Assembly (NCBI GenBank): GCA_016872555.1
Contig: VGZO01000011.1
Span: 1 to 64,000, forward strand
Reading direction: 5' to 3'
DNA length: 64,000 nucleotides
Origin: Planctomycetota bacterium
GTDB lineage: Bacteria; Planctomycetota; Planctomycetia; Pirellulales; UBA1268
Positions 17,811 to 26,096 of this stretch are shown here, one piece after another (within the stretch, counting starts at the first letter, position 1; every line of letters starts with the position of its first letter). Made by a program: the position numbers and the translations under genes. The notes beneath the pieces are model-generated. The model saw nothing but the letters and a program-made list of their open reading frames with translations, was not told the DNA's origin and searched no databases.

Positions 17811-18325
17811 GCCGCCTGCTCCTCCGCACGGTGTTCGAGATCGACGACGCCGACGAGGCGCCGCTCGTCGAGGGCTTCGAGCCGGTAGCCGAGCGACTCG
17901 TACAGCGCCAGTGCCGGCCGGTTGCCGCGGACGACGGTGAGCCGCACCCGGTTCGCCCCGCGGCGGCGCGCGACAGCGTGGAGATGGGCCATCATCCGCC
18001 GCGCCACGCCCGCCCCGCGCGCCTGTGGGTGGACGGCCAGGCCCAGGCTCGGCACGGCGAACCCTTCGCCCCAACCGCGGAGCAGCCCATAGGCCACGAC
18101 CCGGCTCCGCGTGACCGCGACGTGGTACTCGTCTCCCGCCGGCGTGGCGATGGCGAGCCGGCGGAGCGTGGCGTGATCGAACGGATGGGGGTGGAAAAAG
18201 CGCTCCTCGCCGGCGGCGACGAGCGCCTCGAGGAGGTCGGCGACGCCCGCGACCCACGCTGGCGAGAGGGTCTGGCACACCGGCACCGCGGTGCCTGCCC
18301 GTCCCGTTTCCACCGGCAACGTCAT
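17807..18325 (-). CDS. GNAT-family N-acetyltransferase
   Basis: A 172-residue GNAT protein with the acetyl-CoA-binding motif A: SLGLAVHPQARGAGVARRMMAHLHAVARRRGANRVRL, followed by the motif B region GNRPALALYESLGYRLEALDERR. The ATG at 18325 is preceded by GGAGAG at 8 nt spacing, which fixes the start; the longer frame to 18523 lacks homology. It is translationally coupled (ATGA overlap) to the DegT aminotransferase downstream, so its substrate may be the amino-sugar made there; this is inference. Confidence 0.87.
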   Translation of the reverse strand: MTLPVETGRAGTAVPVCQTLSPAWVAGVADLLEALVAAGEERFFHPHPFDHATLRRLAIATPAGDEYHVAVTRSRVVAYGLLRGWGEGFAVPSLGLAVHPQARGAGVARRMMAHLHAVARRRGANRVRLTVVRGNRPALALYESLGYRLEALDERRLVGVVDLEHRAEEQAA

Positions 18326-18525
18326 CACGATCTCTCCGACCGGCCGAGACCCCGCGGACTCCCGCCCCGACCCAGGAGTGGTCTTCGGCAGACTCCCGCG
18401 CGGTTGTCCACGCCCCACAACGTGTCCGCTACCTCCCCACCAACCGTCTCCACCCCATCGGCCTCTCCCGACGCGCCGTCGCGGTAGGCTGTCGGTCGAG
18501 GCATCGTTCCCGTCGGAAGGCACCC

Positions 18526-18921
18526 GTGGACCACGAGCGATTATCGCGACGCCGCGCCACCGCCGGCTGCCTGGCGGCCCTGCCCCTGCCGGTCGTGGGC
18601 GGGTGCGGACGCCCCCGCGCGCCCGCCGTCGTGGCGATCGACCTGACGACGATCGACGACGAGGGCCTGCGCGGCACCGGCGCCGGGCGCGTGGCGGTGT
18701 CGTACGAATTCGCGATCCCCGACACCGCCGCCACCCGCGATGCGATCCGCCGCATCGACCGGTCGGTGGAGTTCATGCCCGGGTCGCGCGGACGCGTCGG
18801 CGCCACGGCCGGCGAGTGCCTGTGCATCGGGAGCACCCACCAGCCCGGCTGGCGCGACGTGCTGGCGCGCCTCGCCGAGTTTCCCGGGGTCGAGCGGATC
18901 GTCGAGTGCCACCACGAGTGA
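18526..18921 (+). CDS. Small hypothetical lipoprotein
   Basis: A 131-residue protein with GTG start and a GGAAGG ribosome site. The N-terminus has Arg residues (SRRRA), a hydrophobic stretch and a lipobox-like VVGGC, so it is probably an exported lipoprotein. The mature part is a compact alpha/beta domain (AIDLTTIDDEGLRGTG ... YEFAIP ... GWRDVLARLAEFPGVERIVECHHE). The pattern of a charged start, several short strands and a helix ending in 'VERIVEC' suggests a small ferredoxin-like fold. I do not recognise the family. Confidence 0.6.
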   Translation: MDHERLSRRRATAGCLAALPLPVVGGCGRPRAPAVVAIDLTTIDDEGLRGTGAGRVAVSYEFAIPDTAATRDAIRRIDRSVEFMPGSRGRVGATAGECLCIGSTHQPGWRDVLARLAEFPGVERIVECHHE

Positions 18922-19066
18922 CCGGCGCGGCGCAACTGTCTTGCCGCGGCGCGCGACGGCGGCACGGGTTGTTGCCGCGGGCGCGGTCCGCGCCGATCGT
19001 GGAGGGGGATCGGCCACACCCCCGGCCGACCGGGCATGGTCGCCGCGCGTCTCCGGAGACCCGTCG

Positions 19067-19327
19067 ATGGCCGTCGTCCCAGCCCCTCCGCTCTCCGTTC
19101 CCGGCCCCGGTGGCGTGACCGTGCCCGGTGTCTCGTTCGCGGCGCTGTCGGCCGCGACGCTGCGCCCCCTCCTCCTCCCCTGGCGGCCTCCCTGCCTGTC
19201 GCTGGCGCTGCCGACCCACCGTCGCGTGCCGGGAAACCGCGTCGACCTGCCGCGCTTCCGCCATCTCGTCACGGCGCTGCGCACGGCGCTCGAGGCCACC
19301 CAGCCGCCCGCCGAGGTGGCGCGGCGT
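19067..19327 (+). pseudogene. 5' fragment of a baeRF-like (bacterial archaeo-eukaryotic release factor family) gene
   Basis: ATG 19067 has a good ribosome site (GGAG, 8 nt spacing) and begins a coding-like stretch of about 87 codons. It contains PPCLSLALPTHRRVPGNRVD and LPRFRHLVTALRTALEAT, which resemble the first strand and helix of planctomycete baeRF-type proteins (normally about 350-400 residues, with 'GPCLSLYLPTHR'). The resemblance stops at PPAEVARR, exactly where the stop codon of the opposite-strand VWA gene begins; beyond that the frame only reads the antisense of that gene. It looks like the surviving start of a gene whose remainder was replaced when the sigma/VWA pair was placed here. 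Confidence 0.6.
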
Positions 19328-21598
19328 TCACTCCCGGGGCGGCCGTACCCCGCCGGCGAGGCGCACGAGGTCGAGAAATTCCGCGCGCAGCCCGCCGGGA
19401 TCGGCACCGATCGCCCCCCCGGCGATCTCGGCCACGCGCGGCAGCGTGGCGTCGCCGGCATGGGCGCTGTCGCGGAGGAGCATCCCGAACGCGGCGACGG
19501 CCGACGCGAAGCGCAGGTCGTCGGACGCCGAGTCGAACGACCCGCCGGCATCGACGAGGGGAAACTCCCGTTCGACGCTGTCGCGCCCCTCCGGCTGCTT
19601 GTAGCGCAGCTTCACCGTCAGCAGCTCCCGCGACGCCGGCCCCTCGGCCTCCGGGCGGGGGCGGACCGGCAGCCGCGGGCCGTATTTCAGCTCCGCCGGC
19701 TGGCCGGCATCGGCTCCGGCCGGGACATATTCGTACAGCGCCGTCACGCCGTGGCCGGCCCCGATCTCGCCGGCGTCCTTGGTGTCGTCGGCGAAGTCGC
19801 GCGTTGCCATGACGCGGTTCTCGTAGCCGAGCAGCCGGTACGACGCGACCAGCGCCGGGTTGAACTCGACCTGGATCTTCACGTCCTTGGCGATCGTCAC
19901 CGTCGAGCCGGTGAGCTGCTCGACGAGCACCTTCCGCGCCTCGCGCACCGAGTCGACGTAGGCGTACAGGCCGTTGCCGTTGTCGGCGAGCTTCTCCATC
20001 TTCTCGTCCTGGAGATTTCCCTGGCCGAACCCGAGGACGGTGAGAAACGTCCCTTCGGCAGCCTTCGCCCGGATCAGCTTCACCAGCGCCGCGTCGTCGG
20101 TGATGCCGACGTTGAGGTCGCCGTCGGTGCAGAGGATCACCCGGTTGGCACCGCCGGGGACGAAGTGCCGCTTCGCCTCCTCGTAGGCCAGTTCGATGCC
20201 GGCGCTGCCGTGCGTCGAGCCGCCGGCATCGAGCGACCGGATCACGCCGCGGATCGCCTCCGGCCGGTCGCCACCGGTGGCCGGGAGCTTGAGACCGGCG
20301 TCGCCGGCGTAGGTGACGATCGACACCCGGTCCTCCTCGCGGAGCTGGTCGACGAGCAACAGCAGCGCCTGCTTCACCAGCGGCAGCTTGTCAGGGTCGC
20401 GCATCGAGCCGGAGACGTCGACGAGAAACACGAGGTTGCCCGCGGGGCGCGTCGCGGCGGCGATCTCGCGCCCCTTGAGGGCGACGCGGACGAGGCGGTG
20501 CTCGGGGCGCCATGGGCTGGCGGCCGTCTCGAGGCGGACGGCGAACGGGTCGCCGCCGGCCGGCGGCGGGGGATCGGCGTAGCGGAAGTAATTGACCAGC
20601 TCCTCGAGCCGGACCGCGTCGGCCGGCGGGCGCTGCCCGGCGGCGAGGAACCGGCGGACGATCGTGTAGGAGGCGGTGTCGACGTCGATCGAGAACGTCG
20701 ACAGCGGAGCGGTCTGCGGATCCTGGAACGGATTCTCGACGAACCGGGCGAAACGCTCACCTGCCGGCATCGGCCGGCCCCGCCGGAACAAACCCGCCTC
20801 GGCGAATTCCTCGGCCTCCCTGCCACCGTGACCGGGTGCTTCGAGGCGCGCCGCCCCGCCGAGCCCGGTTCCAAAATACCCAGGCGTCGCAACGCCGGAA
20901 CCGACCCCCCCGCCCGGGGCCCCGGAACGTGCCGGGAACGTCGCCATCGGCCGTGCCGACTCGGCCTGCGCCGCGAGACCGGGAGCATCGGCCGGGGCGA
21001 ACGCGAATGATTCGAGTCGCTTGCCGTGCACCTGGCTCTCGCGGTCGACGGGAGCCGCCGCGGCCTTCTCGTCGACTTCGGTCACCGGCGTGGCGGCCAC
21101 GACCGCGGCGCCCGATTGACGCCGTTCACCGCCGGTCGGTTCCGGGGCCGCGGCTGGCGCCGGCGCTCCATCGCTCGCGGTGACCGGCTCGGGCTCGCGC
21201 CCGAGCCACGCCACCTGCCGCTCGCCCGCGACGCGCCCCGGCAGGGCGATCACCACGACCACGCTCGCCGCGACTGCACCGAGAGCGAGGAGCCACGGCC
21301 ACGCGGACCGCGGTGACCGGGACCGCTTCGTCGCTGGCGCCTCCCCCAGCGCCGCCACCACCGCCGCGCGGAGCACGGCACTCGGCTCCCCGGCGGGTGC
21401 CGAGCCGCGCAGCGCCCGGCCGATCGCCCGCAGTTCGTCGAGCGCGATTCGGTCGGCGGCGCTGACCGCCAGACGGGCCTCGATGCGGGCGCGCTCGGCG
21501 GAAGTGAGCTCGTCGAGGGCGAGCGCCGACAGCAGGCTCTCCTCGACCTCGCGCGGGTCGGGGAGCGGGGCGGCGGTCCGGGGATCGTCGGCACTCAT
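19328..21598 (-). CDS. Membrane-anchored VWA protein (YfbK-like, with DUF3520-type C-terminus) with N-terminal cytosolic regulator-like region
   Basis: A 756-residue protein. Residues 1 to about 95 are an acidic helical cytosolic region (EESLLSALALDELTSAERARIEARL) like the start of anti-sigma factors, then one membrane segment (AWPWLLALGAVAASVVVVIAL). A long linker and the von Willebrand region follow: STFSIDVDTASYTIVRR, the MIDAS site DVSGSM, and DGDLNVG. A C-terminal YEYVPAG..AELKYG domain resembles DUF3520. The start overlaps the stop of an ECF sigma-factor gene by 4 bp. The arrangement suggests that it senses or holds something outside and controls the sigma factor inside. Confidence 0.85.
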   Translation of the reverse strand: MSADDPRTAAPLPDPREVEESLLSALALDELTSAERARIEARLAVSAADRIALDELRAIGRALRGSAPAGEPSAVLRAAVVAALGEAPATKRSRSPRSAWPWLLALGAVAASVVVVIALPGRVAGERQVAWLGREPEPVTASDGAPAPAAAPEPTGGERRQSGAAVVAATPVTEVDEKAAAAPVDRESQVHGKRLESFAFAPADAPGLAAQAESARPMATFPARSGAPGGGVGSGVATPGYFGTGLGGAARLEAPGHGGREAEEFAEAGLFRRGRPMPAGERFARFVENPFQDPQTAPLSTFSIDVDTASYTIVRRFLAAGQRPPADAVRLEELVNYFRYADPPPPAGGDPFAVRLETAASPWRPEHRLVRVALKGREIAAATRPAGNLVFLVDVSGSMRDPDKLPLVKQALLLLVDQLREEDRVSIVTYAGDAGLKLPATGGDRPEAIRGVIRSLDAGGSTHGSAGIELAYEEAKRHFVPGGANRVILCTDGDLNVGITDDAALVKLIRAKAAEGTFLTVLGFGQGNLQDEKMEKLADNGNGLYAYVDSVREARKVLVEQLTGSTVTIAKDVKIQVEFNPALVASYRLLGYENRVMATRDFADDTKDAGEIGAGHGVTALYEYVPAGADAGQPAELKYGPRLPVRPRPEAEGPASRELLTVKLRYKQPEGRDSVEREFPLVDAGGSFDSASDDLRFASAVAAFGMLLRDSAHAGDATLPRVAEIAGGAIGADPGGLRAEFLDLVRLAGGVRPPRE

Positions 21599-22164
21599 CG
21601 GTGCACCTCAGGAGCGACGGGGGTGGGGAGCAGGTCGCGGACGAGCGGATTGGCGCGCAGCGCCGCCAGGCCGCGGTGGGCCAGCACGCGGACGTGGCCC
21701 TCGGTCTTCCCGGTGACGGCGGCGATCTCGCGGTACGAGAGACCGGCCGCCCAGAGATCGAGGGTCTCGGCCTGGAGGTGCGGCAGCGTGGCGAGGAGCC
21801 CGCGGAGAACCCCGGCCAGGTCGGCGGTCTCGGCACTGGCCGCCGGGTCGGTTTCGCGCGCGGTCGGTTGGGCGGATGGCGGCATGGCGGTGGACTCCGT
21901 GGGGAGGTCGGCGAAGGAGCGCTCGCGGCCGGCGCGGCGGAGGTGGTCGATCGCGCGGTTGCGGCAGACACGAAACAGCCAGGGCACGGCGCGGTCGCCG
22001 AGCGTCGCAGGCGACTGGGCGCAGAGTTGGACGAAGGCGTGCTGAACGGCGTCGCGGGCCGCGTCGGCATCGCCGAGCAGCCGGCAGGCATGGCGAAGGA
22101 GCGCCTGCTCGTGCGCGGCGAGCAGCGCCAATACCCAGCGTTGCCGGTCGTCGGGCGATTCCAT
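21595..22164 (-). CDS. ECF-type RNA polymerase sigma factor
   Basis: A 189-residue sigma-70-family protein with region 2 (ALLRHACRLLGDADAARDAVQHAFVQLCAQ, then WLFRVCRNRAIDHLRRA) and region 4 (LPHLQAETLDLWAAGLSYREIAAVTGKTEGHVRVLAHRGLAALR). It is an alternative sigma factor, translationally coupled to the downstream membrane VWA protein, whose cytosolic N-terminus may restrain it. The linker between regions 2 and 4 is long (about 40 residues, Pro/Ala-rich). Confidence 0.9.
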   Translation of the reverse strand: MESPDDRQRWVLALLAAHEQALLRHACRLLGDADAARDAVQHAFVQLCAQSPATLGDRAVPWLFRVCRNRAIDHLRRAGRERSFADLPTESTAMPPSAQPTARETDPAASAETADLAGVLRGLLATLPHLQAETLDLWAAGLSYREIAAVTGKTEGHVRVLAHRGLAALRANPLVRDLLPTPVAPEVHR

Positions 22165-22313
22165 CGGCTCGTCCTCGGGGCCGATCCGGGGGCTTCACGT
22201 CCCCCGGCCGACAGGATCACGGCGGGGGTGGTGATCTGTTACAAGGGATCCTGCAACGATCGATTGTCGGTGATTCACCAGCCGTCCGCGCCCTGCCTGC
22301 CCCCTCGCACCCG

Positions 22314-23474
22314 ATGACCGACCCCGCCTTCGCCGACTGCCCCGACCGCCGCGGCACCGGGTCCGAGAAGTGGGATCGCTGGCCCGGCGACATCCTGCCG
22401 GTCTGGGTGGCCGACATGGACTTCCGCACCGACCCGGCGGTGCTCGAGGCGCTCCACCGGCGCGTCGACCACGGTGTCTTCGGATACACCGCCGATCCCC
22501 CGGGGTTCGCCCCGAGCCTCGCCGGGCATCTCGAGCGCCGCTTCGGCTGGGTGATCGACCCGGCCCACGTGATCGGCATCACCGGTGTCGTGTCCGGCCT
22601 GGCGGTGGCGGCGCGGCTGCTGGCCGCGGCCGACGACGAGATCATCTCGTTCACGCCGGTCTATCCGCCGTTCCTCTCGCTTCCCGGCCGCGCCGGCCGG
22701 AGGCTTTTGCGCGTGCCGCTGGCGAGCGACGGCCACGGCTGGTCGATCGACCACGCCGCCCTCGCCGCCGCGGTTTCGCCGCGGACCAGGCTGGTGTGGC
22801 TGTGCCATCCACACAATCCCACCGGCACGGTGTTTCCGGCTGCCGAGCTCGTGAAGATCGCCGACCTCGCCGAACGTCACGGCCTCACGGTCGTCAGCGA
22901 CGAGATCTGGTCCGACCTGCTCCTCGACGACGATGCCGGCGGCCCCGTCCACGTGCCGTTCGCGAGCCTCGACCACCCGGCCGCGCGCCGCGCGGTGACG
23001 CTCGTCGCTCCGTCGAAGACCTGGAACATCGCCGGATTGTGCTGCGCCGCGGCGATCGTGCCGGATGACGCGGCACGCCGCGGGTGGCGGGCCGCCGGTA
23101 GCGGACTGTTGCCGATGGTCAATCCCCTCGGCTACGCCGCCGCCGAGGCGGCCTGGAACCATGGCGAGCCATGGCGGCGCCGGCTGGTGGCCCTGCTTCG
23201 CGACCATCGCCGGAGGGTGGTCGAGGCGGTGGCCGCGATCCCCGGTCTGGCGTGCATCCCCCCGCAGGCCACCTACCTGGCCTGGATCGACTGCCGCGCC
23301 AGCGCCGTCGCCGATCCCCAGGCCGCCTGCGAGGCTGCGGGCCTGGGCACCTCCGACGGGCACGAATTCGGCGCCCCGGGATTCATACGGCTCAACATGG
23401 CCTGCCCCACGCCACGGCTGGACGAGGCTCTCCTCCGGCTGCGCCAGGCGTTTGTGCCGGGAAAACCGGCTTGA
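22314..23474 (+). CDS. PatB/MalY-type PLP aminotransferase / C-S lyase
   Basis: A 386-residue fold-type I PLP enzyme. The start region RRGTGSEKWDRWPGDILPVWVADMDF is diagnostic of the MalY/PatB cystathionine beta-lyase subgroup. Further motifs are CHPHNPTGTVF, VVSDEIWSDLL and the PLP Lys in SKTWNIAGLCCA, with a C-terminal Arg in GFIRLNMACP. It would cleave C-S bonds (cystathionine, cysteine conjugates) or transaminate; the choice cannot be made from sequence. It is the only gene in its transcription unit. Confidence 0.88.
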   Translation: MTDPAFADCPDRRGTGSEKWDRWPGDILPVWVADMDFRTDPAVLEALHRRVDHGVFGYTADPPGFAPSLAGHLERRFGWVIDPAHVIGITGVVSGLAVAARLLAAADDEIISFTPVYPPFLSLPGRAGRRLLRVPLASDGHGWSIDHAALAAAVSPRTRLVWLCHPHNPTGTVFPAAELVKIADLAERHGLTVVSDEIWSDLLLDDDAGGPVHVPFASLDHPAARRAVTLVAPSKTWNIAGLCCAAAIVPDDAARRGWRAAGSGLLPMVNPLGYAAAEAAWNHGEPWRRRLVALLRDHRRRVVEAVAAIPGLACIPPQATYLAWIDCRASAVADPQAACEAAGLGTSDGHEFGAPGFIRLNMACPTPRLDEALLRLRQAFVPGKPA

Positions 23475-23587
23475 GTGCCGGCGGCCGAGGCCTGAAGATG
23501 CACTTCTGGCCGGCCGTCGCTACCTGGAGCCGGGTGGCACGTTCTGTTTGAGTGGGCCCGAGCGGCCACCACCCCGAGGATCAACCG

Positions 23588-23860
23588 ATGCTGCACGTGA
23601 CTTTCCTGGCTGTCCTTCTCGGCTGTGCCGCGGTGTCCCTGCCGGCGCTTGCCCAGGACAAAAAGGCCCCTGACCCCGAGAAAACGTTCAAGCGCAAGGA
23701 CAGCAATGGCGACGGATTCCTGTCGCTCGACGAATTCAAGGCGAAGCTCAAGGACAAGCAGCTCGAGAACGCCGACCGGCGGTTCGGGCGGCTCGACACC
23801 AACTCCGACAAGAAGCTCTCGCTCGAGGAGTTCAAGGCCGGCATCAAGCCGAAGCCCTGA
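23588..23860 (+). CDS. Secreted EF-hand protein
   Basis: A 90-residue protein with a signal peptide (FLAVLLGCAAVSLPALAQ). It has two EF-hand loops: DSNGDGFLSLDEF (complete calcium ligands) and DTNSDKKLSLEEF, where the usual Gly at position 6 is Lys, so the second may bind more weakly. It probably binds calcium in the periplasm. It lies 70 bp before the second DUF1549/DUF1553 gene on the same strand and could be co-transcribed. Start at ATG 23588 after GAGGATC. Confidence 0.82.
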   Translation: MLHVTFLAVLLGCAAVSLPALAQDKKAPDPEKTFKRKDSNGDGFLSLDEFKAKLKDKQLENADRRFGRLDTNSDKKLSLEEFKAGIKPKP

Positions 23861-23931
23861 CCGCGCCGAATTCTGCCGAGACGGGGTGCGCGGCCCGGCC
23901 GGCCCCATGGCTTCCCCGTGGAACCGACACG

Positions 23932-25947
23932 ATGACCTCTCGTCCCTTGCCACCTGACCGCGCTCCGATCGCCCGCCCCGGTGTGCTGCCGTGGCTGGCG
24001 GCCATGGCCATGGTCGGCACGGTCGCCGCGGGGCTGGCTGGCGCCGCGGAACGAAAACCCGTTCCCCGGCGCCAGGCCGTGCCCCCGTCGCGCCTGCCCA
24101 AGGCGGTCACCGACGAGCCGCGCGGGACGGTCCTCGACATCGCCCCGGTCGACCGCTCTCGGCGGGCGGCGGTGGCCGCTGCCGCGGCGCGGATCGACGA
24201 GTTGGTCGCTGCCGGCTGGCAGGCGCGCGGCGTCGAAGGAAGCCGGCCGCTCGACGACGCGCGCTACGTGCGGCGGATCTACCTCGAGCTCGGGGGCCGG
24301 ATCCCGACCCACGACGAGACCGTCGCCTTCCTCGCCGACGACGACAAGGCGAAACGCGCCCGGCTGGTCGAGGATCTCCTCGGGAGCCCCGACTACGTCA
24401 GCCACTTCTACAACTACTGGGCCGACATCCTCCGGCTCACCGAGCGGCCGCAGCGCGCCTTGTTCTGCGAGCCCTACCTCGACTGGGTGAAGCGTTCGAT
24501 CGCCGCCAACCGGCCGTTCGACCAGTGGGTCCACGAGATGCTCACCGCCGACGGCAAGGTGTGGGACAACCCCGCCGTCGGCTTCCAGCTCCGTGACCTG
24601 GGGATGCCGTTGCCGTATGTCGACAACACGGTGCGGGTGTTCCTCGGCACGCAGATCGGCTGCGCCCAGTGCCACGACCATCCGTTCGATTCCTGGACGC
24701 AGCACCAGTTCTACGAGTTGGCGGCGTTCACCGCCGGGACGCGCGGCGGGTTCGGCGGCAAGCTGCCCAAGGAGCAGCGCCAGGCGCTGCGCACCGACGC
24801 CACCGCCAAGGCGATCCGCGGCCTGGTCCTCGCGGCGCGGCGCGAGGCGCGCGATGGCAAGGTCGACAACGGGTTCATCCAGTTCCTCCAGGCCAACGGC
24901 GCGATCGTCAGCCACCACGACCAGCCGCTGCGTCTCCCCCACGACTACAAGTACGACGACGCGGCACCGAACGACACCGTCGCGCCGAAGGTCCTGTGGG
25001 GCGAGGTGCCGAGTGCCGCCGAGGGCGCCGACGGCCGCGAGCGCTTCGCCGCCTGGGTCACGGACCACGACAATCGCCAATTCGCCCGGACGATCGCCAA
25101 CCGGCTGTGGAAGAAGGTGATGGGGGTCGGGCTCGTCGAGCCGGTCGACGACTTCCGCGCCGCCAATCCCCCCTCCCACCCCGAATTGCTCGAGCACCTC
25201 ACCGACCTCGTGCTCGAGCTCGACTTCGACCTCCGTGAATTCGTCCGCGTGCTGGTCTCGACCGGAACGTTCGCCCGGCGCGCCGTCGTCCACGATCCTG
25301 CCGCCGGCACGCCGTTCGCCTTTCCCGGCCCGGCCCTGAAGCGGATGACGGCCGAGCAGCTCTGGGACTCGATCCTGACGCTCGTCGCCGCCGACCCGTG
25401 GGACTACCAGCGGCCCACGGCCGACGCATTCGCCGCTGCCGCCGATCTCGACCTCGCCCATGGGAAGGTCTCGCTCGACGACGCCGAACGGGCCTACCGC
25501 CGCTACCTGTCGGCCTATGGTCCCCGGCAGACCAAGCTCCAGCTCCAGAAGCAGTATGGCTACCAGGGGCAGGTGCTGGCCCGCGCCAGCGAGCTGCCGA
25601 CGCCGCTGCCGCTGGGGCATTTCCTCCGGCAGTTCGGCCAGAGCGACCGGGAGAGCATCGAGGGGGGACGGACCGTGGCGACGATCCCGCAGATGCTCGC
25701 GATGTTCAACGGCCCGATCACCCATGCCATGCTCGAGCGCGGCAGCGTGATCCACGGCGAGATCGTCGCCGGGGATCCGCGCGCGGCGGTCGACGTGATC
25801 TTCCTGTCGGTCCTCTCGCGGACCCCCGACGCCGAGGACCGCCGCCTGGCGATCGCCGAGATCACGTCCGCCGACAATCCCGCGACGGGCGTGGGAAACG
25901 TCATCTGGGCACTGCTCAACACGCGCGAGTTCCTGTTCATCCAGTAG
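23932..25947 (+). CDS. DUF1549/DUF1553 secreted protein (no PSCyt1 domain)
   Basis: A 671-residue protein with an N-terminal membrane or signal segment (WLAAMAMVGTVAAGLAGA). DUF1549 spans about residues 75-260 and includes the conserved IGCAQCHDHPFDSWTQ motif near 244. DUF1553 follows (FARTIANRLWKKVMGVGLVEPVDDFRAANPPSHPELLEHL) and ends FLFIQ. Unlike the copy at 11961 it lacks the N-terminal CxxCH cytochrome domain. It is followed after 149 bp by its DUF1501 partner on the same strand, with a copy of the 107-bp palindromic element between them. Confidence 0.9.
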   Translation: MTSRPLPPDRAPIARPGVLPWLAAMAMVGTVAAGLAGAAERKPVPRRQAVPPSRLPKAVTDEPRGTVLDIAPVDRSRRAAVAAAAARIDELVAAGWQARGVEGSRPLDDARYVRRIYLELGGRIPTHDETVAFLADDDKAKRARLVEDLLGSPDYVSHFYNYWADILRLTERPQRALFCEPYLDWVKRSIAANRPFDQWVHEMLTADGKVWDNPAVGFQLRDLGMPLPYVDNTVRVFLGTQIGCAQCHDHPFDSWTQHQFYELAAFTAGTRGGFGGKLPKEQRQALRTDATAKAIRGLVLAARREARDGKVDNGFIQFLQANGAIVSHHDQPLRLPHDYKYDDAAPNDTVAPKVLWGEVPSAAEGADGRERFAAWVTDHDNRQFARTIANRLWKKVMGVGLVEPVDDFRAANPPSHPELLEHLTDLVLELDFDLREFVRVLVSTGTFARRAVVHDPAAGTPFAFPGPALKRMTAEQLWDSILTLVAADPWDYQRPTADAFAAAADLDLAHGKVSLDDAERAYRRYLSAYGPRQTKLQLQKQYGYQGQVLARASELPTPLPLGHFLRQFGQSDRESIEGGRTVATIPQMLAMFNGPITHAMLERGSVIHGEIVAGDPRAAVDVIFLSVLSRTPDAEDRRLAIAEITSADNPATGVGNVIWALLNTREFLFIQ

Positions 25948-25962
25948 TGACCGTCGCTGTCG

Positions 25963-26069
25963 GTGGACGAAGCCGGCCATGGCCTTCGTCCACCCGGGCG
26001 CGCCGGGGAAACGCCGCAGATTTCACCGTCCGCCGGCATCCGCACCCCCCGGCCAACCACCGTGTCCAC
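25963..26069 (+). repeat. 107-bp palindromic element, divergent copy C
   Basis: It begins GTGGACGAAG and ends TGTCCAC, 15 bp after the DUF1553 stop codon. It aligns without gaps to the copy at 54356-54462 (my count: 77 of 107 identical). The first 31 bases form a hairpin with a 10-bp stem; relative to the other copies one A-T pair is replaced by G-C on both sides (positions 7 and 25), a compensated change. Confidence 0.7.
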
Positions 26070-26096
26070 GGCCCTTCCCACCGCGAGCCATCTCCG

